This document shows, one piece after another, positions 32,686-44,838 of a stretch of DNA of 64,000 nt. The stretch is from NCBI GenBank assembly GCA_022225965.2, contig JAKJXP020000068.1, positions 62,001 through 126,000 of the forward strand, given 5' to 3'. The notes below the pieces were generated by a model, which was given only the letters and a program-made list of their open reading frames with translations, was not told the origin of the DNA and ran no database searches. The first letter of the stretch is position 1, and every line of letters starts with the position of its first letter. The DNA is from Diatrype stigma. Its lineage: Eukaryota; Ascomycota; Sordariomycetes; Xylariales; Diatrypaceae. A program made the translations under genes and the position numbers.

Positions 32686-34528
32686 AGGGCGTGGCCGCCC
32701 GTCCTTGAGACGCCCCGAATTGCGGCATGACAACACCGCTTATATCACGAAGAACAGGACCGTTTCCTAAGTCATCACATCACATCAATAGATTTCGCAT
32801 AGCGTCGGAAGGCTGGCGTTCTGGGAATCTTGTTTCCCCTCGAGCAGTATGGAAAGCTTCTACTTATATATGTCTCCACTGGATTGGATTGCTCTGAGAC
32901 TGGCTCTCGCATGTTATCTGCAGATAGAGGTATCAAACACTAGAGGTTGAGACAGGTACCGGGGCGGAATAGTCGAGCTATGTCTGGCTCCGATAGGCCT
33001 GTAATATGTATATTGAAGGTCTAATAGTGAATACACTCTCAAACAAGTAGATGGCCTTTCTTTTCCGGCCGAGTTGATTCCAGTGGCTGTGGCTTTGTTG
33101 TGACAACATTAATGACCTATAGCTGGTATAATGAAGTGTAGTTGTGTAACCCTTCTAACCCTATCAATGCGAAATGGTTCAAGAGGGAAGTTACTGTTTT
33201 GCATCGTATGCAGGGCTGTCTTAAGGGAGCATTTTGTTTTAATCTAGAAAGCTATGATTGGCAGTTCTTCCTGCTGAGGCGACTACATTCTATTGACCGA
33301 CTTGAAGAGTCACACGATACCTATGTTTGAAGTGCTCATGAGTCAGATCTCTTCCAACCGATGAATTCCTAATATGTACCGAAACTCGAGTGCGAAACCA
33401 AACCTACTAGGTACCTTTATGGGTGAAGACCAGGTGTAACACAAGTGAAATACGATGTAGCCCCATGCAAGCACAGACTAACATCTTCAACCGATCAGTA
33501 CCGAACAATGGCTCATGAGATAGTAGAAGATTGTAGTCCTCTCTGGCTTCAATCATCTCTGAATTAGATCTGACTATGCAGCTATAAGCCTGCCCCAATA
33601 CCTTAGGTAGGCCAGCAGGTAGGTAGGTAGATATAGTTACATACCTGTGTAGATAGGCAGGTGATAATTACCAGCTATGAGTAAGAAGTACAGTTACAGC
33701 GGTCATCGGTAGGTAGGAATCAATTAAACCCTCATTGGGATAGACACTTGCATCCACCTCACGATTCACAGCGGCAAGAAGGTGGGTCTGCATGCTCTGA
33801 TAAAGACACCCCAGGCGCACAGGTTCCAGATGTCCCATTGATCTCCTACAAGGTCCGGTACCCCCCTAAGCGCGCAAGGCGGCAGGGCGGCTGGGCGGCA
33901 GAGCGGGCGAGGCTAATGACGGTTGTATCAGCAGCAGCGCAGCTTCCTTGCATCTTATCTCATCCCAACTCAGCATTGGTTTTAGGGCTCCATTTATGAT
34001 TTTAGTGCGGGCGGGCATGTACAAAGTAGCTACAGGCTTAGACCAGAGCTCAAGGTTCTTGTATAGCATCGCCCACCATCCCACCAACCCACCATAGCAA
34101 CATAGCACCATAGCATCATAGCATCATAGCAACATACTTAGGTATAGTAACACCCTAGCACCAAGTAGCGATGATCACAGCCTAGGTCGAGAGGTAGCCT
34201 GGTGGTTATCGAATACTCCTGGCTCTTGATCTTGTCATATACTTGATCTTCCCTGTTTGTTCTATTCATTTCGATCATTTTTTTCGTCTTTGCCTACTTC
34301 ATAGCTACCGACCTAGACAGCTACTTATACTGCTGGACTTCAGCCAACGGGTTTATGTATGCGCACTACGCATTCCCACCAGCTTCCGACCCTTGACATT
34401 CCGCCTCTCAGCCGCTCTCCGCCAGCTCATCCCTGGATATACTCTTTGTCACCTCGTTCATGCCCTGGCGTTAAGCAGGCAGTGTTGTTATTCTGGGTTC
34501 GTTTGGGACCCGCGCTGTACTCTCCAAC
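32686..34528. other. Intergenic, CATAGCA short repeats
   Basis: 1.8 kb without recognisable genes. AGGTACCT occurs at 33409, TAGGTAGG motifs near 33605-33630, and CATAGCA/CATCATAG tandem units at about 34093-34137. Confidence 0.5.
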
Positions 34529-37500
34529 ATGACCGGCAACGGGGCGCCATCGGAAGATGACGTCTCGCTCTTTTGTGACGTGACTGGCTGCTTATCCCGA
34601 TCTGAAGCCGTCGCTCGCCTGCGGGTCAGTATTGATACAGGAACTCCATGTGTGCGGTCCAGGTTCTTCGGTGCTCTATGCTAACATTGTGCTCTTCGAA
34701 TTTGTAGGCCAATAACAATGATCTCAATCGAGCGACTGAGGACTTCTTCGAGAACCCGGATAGTACGAAGGTATGGCCATGAAAGCTCCCAACTCTCCCG
34801 TTTGCCTTCGGGTCGTCATAACTGACTATATCATAGTATAAGTGGGACGAGTCTCAATTCAGCGCAGACCGTGAAGGCGACTTCAACAATGCAAATGTTT
34901 GTGAGTCTTTCCGTCCCCTCGCTACTCTTCGAGTATCATGTTCTCATGCTCACTCAATGTTAGCTTTCAACATCCAAGGTCCCGATGAGCTGAACCCTCC
35001 GAACTACCATGGCAGCACTGCCCCGACCCGCCCCCCTTCTCGAACGAATAACCATTCTCCGCTGGGTAGGTTGATAGACTGGACTGCGCAGGAGGCAGCA
35101 GGTATTACTCCTCCACCCTAGTCGCTCCAACGCTGATTAACCTGTTGCAGTCGAAGGCGCCCCAACGAACCATGCCGAGGAGGATGCCGCCCTCCAGCGA
35201 GCGCTTGCCGAATCCGCTGCCGAGTCGGGTATCCCTCCCCAGCAAAGTGGCATAGCTGATACTACCCCTGCTCCTAAATATTTTGGTCCTGCAAATCGAT
35301 CCGAGTATAGCTCTGCCCTGTGGGCTATGGTCCCGACTAAGGCGACATCAGAGGTCGTAGATACGGGACCAAGGCCGTCTATGCGGAAACGTCAGCCAGG
35401 CACACCTGCCTTCATTCGTCAAACCAAAGACTGTCGATTGGGGTCCTTATTGTCCATTTATCACAAAATCCCTCTAGTCAGAAACATTCTCCTTAGCTAT
35501 CCAGGCCCTGCGCGTACCTATGGGCATAACTCGGAATGGTGGAAAGGCCAACCAATCTTGAAACCCGAAGTTCTAGCGGCAATGATGAGGGGGGAAACGG
35601 TTTCGGCAGAAGATAGTCGCCCTGCATTCAATGAGGAACTTCATCGTCTTATGGCCTTCCTCGATCAGACGGATCGCAGCTATGGCACGATTGATGCTTT
35701 GGCCGAGACCTCACCAATAGATCCTAGTGGGGGCCAGAACACATGGGGGGTGGATTACGAGACTAAATTTCTCGACCACCTGATTGAGGAGAATCAATCG
35801 AGTCCCGAATTCGACGTCACTCCTATGGTCAATATAGGGCAGCAAGTTGGCCTCACTACTACGTCCTTGACTAACGAATATTCGGATGATAGCGAGTCCC
35901 TTGAAAGCGAACAGAGTTCCGTTAGCTTTGCGCTACTGGATATTGGATTGACCACAGACCAATGGTCCTGGGTGAATACTTTGTACGATGCCTTGGATGA
36001 GTTACTATGGACCAATGCTCTATCAACCGAGCAAACATCCGCAGAGAATGGCAGTGGTACTGCCGTACTAGTGAGACCGGCCGAGGTGATCACCATGCGA
36101 TTTAATGGTTTTGGTGTGCATCGGCCCTGCGAGATACCAGCAACGTTCTATGCCGACAGATACATGGAAACGAATCAAGACCAAGCACGCCATTTCCAGC
36201 GTCAGATCTACGAGATAAGGAGAAACGGCCTTCAGAGATTGACCCGATGGGAGGAACGTCGGGTCATGTGTAAAGGCGAACCAGGTTGCTCTAAATTCGT
36301 GTGGCTCGAACCTTCACACGATATCCGTACATGCCGCAAGAAGATCATCGAGACCTTCGAAATCCTTATTGACCAACAGAGGAAGAACGCTCAATGGCGT
36401 TATTACGAAGATCGGTGGACTAAAGATATCCCCTACAGCATGAGCGACCTCTGTTTGATTTCAACATGGTCTGGCCCTTATAAACTGACGGACGAGGAAG
36501 AGGAAAACCAGAGGAAATGGAATCGCATCATTCAGGCTGCAAAGGACGAGCTCGCCGAGCTCGACCGAGACATGGCGGGTGAGTACGGTGCATCCTCGCG
36601 GCGACATTACGGTACTAACCATTATTGTAGTTTGCCATGATAAAAGGGAAGAGTTCATAGATAGATTGGACGTGATAAGCAAGCGATTGACTTGTCAAGA
36701 GCATGAAGCCGACGATGAACGCTTCGTGTACCGATCGGACCCAGAAGCGTATCATCCGGAATACTGGAATCCATCACAACGATATTCGCTTCGCGGTGTT
36801 GCACTGACCAACGAGGTAACATATGTATGCGTTCGAGGAGAACCAGACTTGATCGAGTTCGGAGAGGGGCCCAAACCGAATGACCAGTGGTGGAAGATCG
36901 AATACTCCTCCAAAACTTCGTCTCCGGCGACGATCGAGGTACGTCCAAGCTGATTTGCGATCAAACGGCAGTCTGCTGAATATGAAAACAGAAAGTATCT
37001 CTCGACAGCGTACTCGAAGCATCTTGTACTGGGTCAAAGTGGCCGATATTAGTATACGCTACGGAGAAAGCCATAGAAACCACCCCTATTCCCCTCTCCG
37101 ACCCACTACGTGTAAGTTACCCTCGTCCCAACCCATCTTATTACTCTGCATGTAGCTAAAATTTTGCATATAGATGTTCGTTAAGGCCGATAATCGGTCA
37201 TTCCAACAAGAGCTCACGCAGGAACAAAACCAAGAGCAGCCTTCCCAAGAGACTCCCCAAGAACCCGAGCCGCAATCAGGCCCAATCACCGACGACGCCC
37301 TATCCCGTATCCCTGGTGCATCTCCCTCCAAGCGCAAACACAGCGCGAGTTCGTCTGTGGCTACAAACGGTAGCTCGCGCAGTGATCTAGATGACGTTGA
37401 CCTAACATTCTCAGATGAGCGTATTGTTGGCTTTACTGAAGACAGTGGGCCGGTCACATCTCACCAGGAATTCGCTACCAGCAGCAGCACTCCGTCTAAT

Positions 37501-37782
37501 AAACTGGGGGGCATTGTCGAATCACTGGCCAACTGCCAGACGAATGAGAAGGGGTCGTCTAGCCGGCGGTTAGGCGTACAAATCCACGCCACCCACGAAG
37601 GACCCGAAGTGGAGATGCAAGAGACCGTGGAGTCGGGAGTGCCGGCACCAGAGATGAAGGAACGTGTCGGCGGCTCAACACCGTTCTTTAGCACCGGTGC
37701 TGGTGATATTAACGCGACGGGCGGTACTATCGACTTGATGGATATGGAACTGGACTCGGACCACCAGGACAGCCGACCCTAG
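34529..37782 (+). CDS. UBA-UIM protein with USP25/28-like region
   Basis: Eight exons: 34529-34624, 34708-34770, 34837-34900, 34964-35101, 35151-36578, 36631-36938, 36992-37111 and 37174-37782, total 941 residues. The N-terminus is UBA-like (EAVARLR, NNNDLNRATEDFFENPD, residues about 20-52). A clear ubiquitin-interacting motif follows at about 130-146 (EEDAALQRALAESAAESG). The central region resembles the USP fold of USP25/28, with a segment CRLGSLLSIYHKIPLVRNIL where active enzymes have the GNTC Cys box. Cys215 is present, but the G-N-T context is lost, so catalysis is doubtful. It is probably a ubiquitin-binding regulator. The intron 36579-36630 has a perfect TACTAAC branch site. The C-terminus is low-complexity. 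Exon 4's end could alternatively lie at 35064. Confidence 0.8.
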
Positions 37783-39911
37783 TCCGACGTTGACTTCTGG
37801 GCACCGATACTTTTCATGGTTGTCTTAGTGTCGATCTCTTCAAGACAACAAACGCATTCGATGGCCCCCAAGGGGCCATAAGGAAAATGCAGGCCCTGCC
37901 CATGGCGACGATGACTACGGCGGCCATATCATGTCGTTCCATCTAACCTAGACGCTGCCTGGGGTTCCTTCTATACGCTAGAACGGACCCCGTGGGATAT
38001 TGGCCGCCTCTATGCCAGGCGCCGCGTCCTTCGTCAGAGTCCATGGGAGGAATGCACGCCATTAACTAGGCGGCTAGGATTGACCACCCTAGATTTCCCG
38101 CCTGGTCGTCTATGTCTATCTACGTGATGATTGATACCCCAAAGCGCATGGCTTCTGAGGAGTTCAAGCATGGCTTGTGTGAGTAGATATGATTGCATAT
38201 GGATTGATCAAAGTCGCGTTAGTTGGAGAGTCTAGTTTCTTGTTGGTAGTAGTCCAGAAGAAAGGAGCGAGAGAGTGTGCGTGACTGAGAGACTCGAAGT
38301 CGGCTATCTGTAATAGGCATAAAATATCTCCATCAGCGTACTTACAATATCTTAACACGAGAGCTGCGGTCAGAGAGACGTGGCTACTAGACTAGCGACC
38401 AACATATGTAGTTAGTTGTAGGAGCATGTTCAATCACCCGCATTCGTACCAGCGACTACCATACCATATTATCGTGTATATATTGAACGGGAGTGTGGTG
38501 CCTCTGATAGACCTCGATGGAGTATAGGTATATAGAACTGGACTGCCATGTGTGGCTTGCTGCGTGCGCTGGTGCGTAGCTGCTGGCTGCTACTAGTAGG
38601 TGCTATACCTACATGTAGTTCAGGGGTTCGTGGAACGACTGTTCTGATTGGCCACTATAATCTTGGCACCGCCTTGGTTATGGAAGCTTCTAGTAGCTTC
38701 CATAACCAACTAACCAGCCCTGACAACTCATAAGATCAAAGCTACTTGGTTGCCTCAGCTCGAGTAAACCTTGGAATACTTTCTCTTGTTCGGATCTAAA
38801 GTTACATACAATCTACATGTACCTAAGTTATACTGTACTCGAAGCGTTGAACAAACAACAGCAGGAACCTCCAGACTCCCAAGTTCCCAAGACAAATCAC
38901 CTGCAGAATCTTCGTCGCTGCAGTACCTACTGTAGCATCAGAGGTCATCTGCAAAGATCACCCAGCAACTTGACCCCGCGACCCCGCCATTTAAGCGTCA
39001 TTAAGTATCTACATCCAGTACCTTACAATTGAAGTACTTGTCGGGTAGATGCAGCCATTAACAACGAAGGGCCCATTCTGAGCCTTCAGCCACGGATACA
39101 TAGAACATTCATTTGGCAGGCCGTTCCGGATGCTTTCCTCCCATTGGGCCTTTTCCTTGGTCTACCTATCTTCACGCACTGCCCTTTTTGAGCACGAATC
39201 GCTTAGGATTTGACGATTTGACGATTTGCTCCGGAACTCTGGGGCCGGTTCGCTATAGTTGCAACCTAAGGCAGATACAAGTTAGCTGTTCGAGGTGAGG
39301 TATCACGCTACCTACATCGACCAGGGTAAGAACGGGTCCTCCTTGTGGGCTGATTCCGCCGCATTCAAAACGTCACATCTTTTTTCCCTCCCCTCCACCA
39401 AAGAGAGGGAAGACAGTGAGAGAATACACGGTTAGCTAGGCGATAGTGAGATAGATCATCGCCAGTTCCCGAATCTTCCACATCTTCCACCTGTTCGACC
39501 ATCTTCATACTAAGCTGCAGCGCTTCTCTCCAGCGCTTTTCTCCCGACCGGGATCCAGCCATCGCATTCCACATTCTTTCTCCTACACATGCTGGAATGA
39601 TAAGAACAAAGACACATTTCTCAACCTCATAAGACATACTGCATTTGCATTGGACAAGCAAAAGTCAATCACACACATCACGCACAATCAAGACAACACC
39701 GTGCAACCAAACACCATTCATTACCTGTTGCCGCGACAAACTGTTCTACTTCAATCACACTTGTATTTCTCGTACTACGTTGATACCCTCACATCACGAT
39801 AATCAATTGTCGATAATCAATTATATCTGACCTTCTACACCTCGCATCCAATCAACCTTACACTCCCCCGCACATACGCACACCACTCAATAGCCACACT
39901 TCTCGCCCAAA
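37783..39911. other. Intergenic: 3' UTR, palindrome, sis1 promoter
   Basis: 2.1 kb without a recognised gene. It holds a perfect hairpin at 38674-38709 and, at 39471, GAATCTTCC, which fits a heat-shock element core (GAAnnTTC) upstream of sis1. Confidence 0.45.
38674..38709. repeat. Perfect 15-bp inverted repeat, 6-nt loop
   Basis: Arms TTGGTTATGGAAGCT and AGCTTCCATAACCAA pair without mismatch around TCTAGT. It lies downstream of the UIM gene. It could form a hairpin in DNA or RNA; no T run follows. Confidence 0.85.
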
Positions 39912-41450
39912 ATGGTGAAGGAGACCAAGCTATACGATGAGCTTGGCATCAAGCCAGATGCCTCACAAGATGAGATCAAGAAAGCATACAGGTAAGTAAG
40001 CTAACAGTTCTTCAATTCCCGATTCATCCATCTCCATCCTGTCTGCTCTATCGTGAGGTGGTTAGTGCCAGTGGTTGGCCATGCACGAAGAATAACCACT
40101 CTGGTTCTCAAGCCATACTTGGAACCATAGCATGGGCCAGTTGCTGTCGACCAGCTAAGCTACCTGCACTCACCCACTCTTCTCATGTCTTGTTCCCACA
40201 TTGATCCCAGCATCCATAAGCTGCAGCAAAGCTAACCACCTACGTCCCTCGCATATAGGAAAGCTGCGTTAAAATGGCATCCCGACAAGAACAAAGATAA
40301 GCCCGAAGCTGCCGAGAAGTTCAAGGAGTGCTCGCAAGCCTACGAAATCCTCTCCGACCCGGAAAAGCGCAAGACGTACGACCAGTATGGCCTGGAGTTC
40401 CTCCTCCGCGGCGGCGCCGCACCCCCGCCCGGCGAGAACCCATTCGCTGGAGCGGGAGCAGGCGGCATGCCGGGCGGCTTCGAAGGCTTCAATTTCGGCG
40501 GCATGCCCAACGGCGGCGGCGGTGGTACCCGTACGTTCCACTTCAGCACGGGAGGCGCGGGCGGCCCCGGCGGTTTCAGTTTTAGCAACCCCGAGAACAT
40601 ATTCGCCGAATTCATGCGCGGCCCAGGCGGCATGGGAGGCGGAGTCGACGACGACGATTTCTCTTTCTTCGGAGGCATCCCGCGAGCTGCTGGTAGCGCC
40701 GGCGGCCGGTCGAGCAGGATGCGCAGCAGCGGGTTCGGCGGCGGTGCCGATCCCTTCGGAGGCAGCAGCGGCTTAGGCGGCGGCGGCGGCGGTCCCAGAG
40801 ACGCCACGCCAGAGGTTACGACGGTCGAGCGGGCGCTGCCATTGACCTTGGAGGAGCTCTATAACGGCGTCACCAAGAAGATGAAGATCAAGCGGAAGAC
40901 GTTCGACGAGACGGGGAAGCGGACGACCAGCGACCAGGTCCTTGAGGTGCCTATCAAGCCCGGCCTTAAGAAGGGCAGCAAGATCAAGTTCAAGGGCGTC
41001 GGTGATCAAGAGGAGGGTGGCAAGCAGGATCTGCACTTCATAGTAGAAGAGGTAAGTTCGATCGATTTCCATTAACGTTGACGTCAATCCTCTCCAGTTA
41101 CGGAAGGGAGAGAAATCTTTCTCTTGACATAAAGCTAACCGCACAACTCGTAACAGAAAACACACCCGCTCTTCACGCGCGACGGCGACGACCTGATCCA
41201 CCAGATCGACCTGGACCTCAAGGAGGCCCTGACGGGCTGGAAGCGGACGGTGACGACGATCGACGGCCGGCAGCTCAACATCGAGAAGGCCGGACCGACG
41301 GGTCCCGGAACCTCAGACACGTACCCGGGTCTCGGCATGCCCATCTCCAAGAAGACGGGCGAGCGGGGCAACTTCATCGTCAAGTACAACGTCAAGTTCC
41401 CCACCAGCCTGACGGCGCGGCAGAAGCAGCAGCTGCGGGAGATCCTATGA
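39912..41450 (+). CDS. sis1: Class B J-protein (Hsp40), Sis1/Psi1/DNAJB type
   Basis: Three exons, 39912-39991, 40259-41051 and 41157-41450, encode 388 residues. The J domain covers residues 5-70 with HPD at 34-36, needed to stimulate Hsp70 ATPase. A Gly/Phe-rich region follows at about 75-220, including Gly-rich and Gly-Met stretches. There is no zinc finger, and two C-terminal beta-barrel substrate domains are present ([35 protein letters not shown]). This is the class B layout of Sis1, an essential cytosolic-nuclear co-chaperone for Hsp70 in translation, disaggregation and prion handling. The first intron is long for this genome (267 nt). A GAAnnTTC motif about 440 bp upstream suggests heat-shock control, weakly. 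Confidence 0.93.
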
Positions 41451-43157
41451 GTTCAAGGGGGGAAGTGAAGTAGGAATTGCGGCTGCAAAATTGGCTTCGA
41501 TTGATTGATGGATTCATGATGAGACGAATGGAAAGCTAGCATAAGGTTTATTGCTCTATTTATTGGCTGGGCGCATCTTGGCGTTGGATGGTATTTCAAT
41601 CATATCCATGTTGCTTTCGTCCACACGCTTTCTTCTGCTATATCCTCTGTTTGACAACAACCACCAACAACTGCTGGCTGGCAACTATGTTCTCCCCTTT
41701 TGTAAAGAGCATGAGGGGGATCGGATCAACCTGCTTATGTAGGTCCGTACCTAAATACTTGGGAGCTATAGCTTCATTATGAATGATACCGACGATGAGA
41801 GAGAGAATGGTTGTCCTGCAGATACATATAGCTTAACTCAATAGATTGATGCTTTCGTCTTTGCAACTGATTGGGCCGTTGCCGCTATCACGATCAGATA
41901 GCTGTTGAACCTGAATATACTGATAATACATGTACGTATATAGTTAGATGTTCATGGGCCCCTTGAGCTTCGTAAATGGCAGCATCTATAACCAACCTGC
42001 TTACCCACCCATACAAGCTCCTTGCATGTGCTTGACACTCCAGTGTAACTGCTTGTTCAGGTTCCGATGGTCTTATTGCGGTTCTAGAAGCCAAAAACCA
42101 AGTACGTAAATAAATAAATCGGTAGGTACATGATGTACCTACCGAACACGGCATGAAGCCTTCAGTCACGATGCTTCAAGGAATAACCTTGGCTCTAAGT
42201 ACGTACCTGGCTAGTAATTTCCAGCTCTAAAAATGACGTTGCTAACTTACAGCAACTCTCAGACCCGCCCCCGTATCAGACCCACCATAACCCGCTAATG
42301 CCGCTGCTCTAATTATACCTATAGGTACTAAATAGAAGCTTCTAAAGACCTCTAAAGACGCGTGTAACCAACCGCGCAGTGGCAGTGGCAGTGGCAGTAG
42401 CAGTGGCAGACCACATGCAGGTTGCACCACATCAACCACGACATCAACTAGTTACCAGGTACCTCCTACCTCTTACTCCTACTCCTACCTGCGAGGTACC
42501 TACAAAGTAGTCATTGGAGCATTTACAAGTCCCTTGGATCTTCGAGAACGACATCGTTGGGGCCTCGAAAACTGTTTCAGACAAGGAGCGGGTTTGGGGT
42601 CCTCGCTTACCTATCAGCCCTACCTACGAACTACTAGTTACTTGTTTGGTATCCATTGCTGCAAGAAGGGGACGGGCATTGTCCTTACATACATTGTTGT
42701 TACCATACATCCAACAAGCATTCTCCTTTTTTCTTTATTTTCCTCTCCTACGTTCAGTTCAGTTCAATCCCGTTCAGCCTCACAGAACAACAATTGCAGT
42801 ATCTCTCAACGTTTCGTTCTTGTTACCTTGTCGCATTGTTGGCGGACGGGATAGAAGACAACGACGTTGTCCTTGCCTGCCTTGCCTTGCTTTGTCCACC
42901 CGCCCGCTTGTTCGCCCTCAAGATGCTATACTTCTTGCACGGCTTGGGACATCGGAGCAACCTGCATAGCTAGTCAGCTAGCCAACCGACTGTTGATTTG
43001 AAGAAAACCGAAAAAAGACTTGCTGGGCTTGTTTCTTTTCTTGGGCAGCATCTCGCTTTTCACACGCATACATCACATCACTACTTTACATACAACGCTC
43101 AGTATACCATCACAGCATAAGTTCACTCAAGAAAAGCAAAGCCAAACTTGATTCGCC
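41451..43157. other. Intergenic with GTGGCA repeat
   Basis: 1.7 kb without a recognised gene. A GTGGCA hexamer array spans about 42378-42408 and AGGTACCT occurs at 42457 and 42494. Open frames near 42514-42970 look like leader sequence. Confidence 0.45.
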
Positions 43158-44078
43158 ATGGGCGGAGGACTCGCCGCGTCGCGCTGGGCCACCACGCCCA
43201 TGCCATCGCACTCGCGGTCGCGGGTCTCGCCATCGTCCATCTTCCCCTCGTCGCGCCTAGACGACCCCTTACCACCGCCAACGACCTCCCGCGGTGCCGG
43301 TGCTACTACTGGAGGCAGATCCTCCGGTAGCCGCGGCAGCGGCAGCGGCGATGGCAGCGGTGCCGGTACTGGCGAGAGCAGGCGGCCGCCCCCGTCGCCC
43401 CAGCAGGAGCTGTCCCGGTTCCTCAAGATCGTGTCGCGCATCCGGTGGAAGCTGCCCTTCCTGGACTATGGGTACAAGCTCGCGACGGACGGCCACGGCC
43501 ACGGCGGCGGCCGCCCCCCGCACGAGGTCGAGGCCAGCGAGATCCACTTCAAGATCGACTTCTACGAGATCTACATGCACCTGGAGCGCGCCATCGTGCA
43601 CCTGCTCGGCGTGTACGGCGTCGACGTCCACCCTTCCGCTAACGGCGGCGATGCAGCGAGGCGCGAGCAGCAGCAGCAGCGCATAGGGGGGGTTGGCCAG
43701 CACCAGTACCATGTCAACGTGCTGCTGGCGCTCGACGACCCGCGCAACCCGCTGCACGCGGTGCTGGGGCAGGGCGAGGCCCGCAGACAGCTCTGGTCGG
43801 CTAAGGACCTGCGGAACCGCTGGAAGACGGCCGACAGCGACAGCGACGAGAGGACGAGGCGCGGAGCCGGCGCGGTCGCGCCCCTGGAGGCCTACAACCT
43901 CGAGCTGATGCTGCAGGTCATCCTGGCGGCGCTGGAGGAGGCCTACCTCGTCACGCTGCGGTATGTCGAGGAGGAGGAGGCGAGGGCGAACACGGTGCCG
44001 AGGAGCCGGGATGGTAGTGGGAGTGAGGAGCAGGACTGGGGGTTCATTGCTGATGCGATGGATTGGGAGGCGGTTTGA
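43158..44078 (+). CDS. Conserved hypothetical fungal protein
   Basis: Intronless, 306 residues. I cannot name the family, although the pattern resembles a conserved unknown in Pezizomycotina. The first 80 residues are Ser/Gly/Pro-rich. Residues about 84-170 look folded and helical (ELSRFLKIVSRIRWKLPFLD, then EIHFKIDFYEIYMHLERAIV, then HLLGVYGVDVH). A second helical block follows at 185-275, with a short poly-Gln run between the two. The C-terminus is acidic and ends in DWGFIADAMDWEAV. There is no signal peptide or membrane segment. G+C at third positions is very high. It converges on the DUF3433 gene with the tRNA-like locus between them. Confidence 0.7.
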   Translation: MGGGLAASRWATTPMPSHSRSRVSPSSIFPSSRLDDPLPPPTTSRGAGATTGGRSSGSRGSGSGDGSGAGTGESRRPPPSPQQELSRFLKIVSRIRWKLPFLDYGYKLATDGHGHGGGRPPHEVEASEIHFKIDFYEIYMHLERAIVHLLGVYGVDVHPSANGGDAARREQQQQRIGGVGQHQYHVNVLLALDDPRNPLHAVLGQGEARRQLWSAKDLRNRWKTADSDSDERTRRGAGAVAPLEAYNLELMLQVILAALEEAYLVTLRYVEEEEARANTVPRSRDGSGSEEQDWGFIADAMDWEAV

Positions 44079-44283
44079 TTGGGGAAAGGAAAGGGGGGAA
44101 GGAGTGGGGGGAAGAAAGAACGCAGCAAGAAGGGTGGGGACGGTGTATAAAAAAGGGGTCGGATGGTTGGATTGCATCATTATCCATCGTGTTCGAGTTT
44201 TGGCGTTGAGTGTTATTGAGTATAGAGCTACACAGCATGCATAAGATACCCTATTATCATTTTCGACCAAAAAATATTTGTCT
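44079..44283. other. Short convergent spacer
   Basis: 3' flank of the hypothetical gene. No other signal seen. Confidence 0.4.
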
Positions 44284-44493
44284 TGCCTGGTCCAGGAATC
44301 GAACCTGGGTCTTCTTTTTCTTGCCATTTGTTTTTTGTTTTCTTCCCTTTTTGTGGTGTGTCTCGCACAGGGCGGAAGAATTACCCGGAACCTTTCTGCG
44401 GTGTCCGAATTTTTTCGGACAGCCACAGGGTGGAATCGAACCCAAGCTGTTCTGGTTGCGGCGAAAGACGTGCTACCACTGCACCAACCTGGC
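44284..44493 (-). tRNA. tRNA-like locus, split by about 137 nt
   Basis: The 5' half at 44493-44464 has acceptor GCCAGGT, a perfect A box (TGGTGCAGTGG), D stem GTGC/GCAC and the 5' anticodon strand TCTTT. The 3' half at 44317-44284 has AAAGA, a 4-nt variable loop, T arm CCAGG-TTCGATT-CCTGG, acceptor ACCAGGC and discriminator A. Together the anticodon and T stems pair fully and the acceptor 6 of 7. The intervening sequence holds a second B box (GGTTCGATTCC, 44442-44432) and a hairpin. The loop lacks U33, so no anticodon can be assigned. It may be a long-intron tRNA, or a relic of two copies. Confidence 0.4.
44402..44421. repeat. Hairpin, 8-bp stem with TTTT loop
   Basis: TGTCCGAA and TTCGGACA pair perfectly inside the split tRNA-like locus. 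Confidence 0.8.
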
Positions 44494-44838
44494 TTTGGCT
44501 TGATTGATTGTTGGAAGGTTGGCCTCTTAATTGTGCTCATACACATGGTTCTGGGCTTGGGTAGAGTGGATGAACTCTGGCGTTACTACACACCTGGACG
44601 TATTAATCAACACGTAGGTATTAATCAACAGCTTCCGTTCCCCGCGCAAACCATACGGAACGCACCATCGAGATGAGCGAGAGGCTGCCTCTGGACATCA
44701 GCGCCGATAGTCAAAACTTCTGGGGTCTGTTGACTTTAGGTTCTCCTGATACAGCGTTGCGTGGAAGTACTTGTTGTTATAATTATCCATGGAGCCTCTA
44801 TGCCACGGGTAAAGAATATCTACCTTAATTACAAAGAT
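44494..44838. other. Spacer downstream of DUF3433 gene
   Basis: No gene or repeat recognised. Confidence 0.4.

Noticed and set aside
39365..39661. 98-codon minus frame upstream of sis1
   Set aside because: No domain, and it lies in the sis1 promoter; judged chance.
43269..44546. 425-codon minus-strand frame opposite the hypothetical gene
   Set aside because: Antisense shadow caused by high third-position G+C; no domain, and it runs through the tRNA-like locus.
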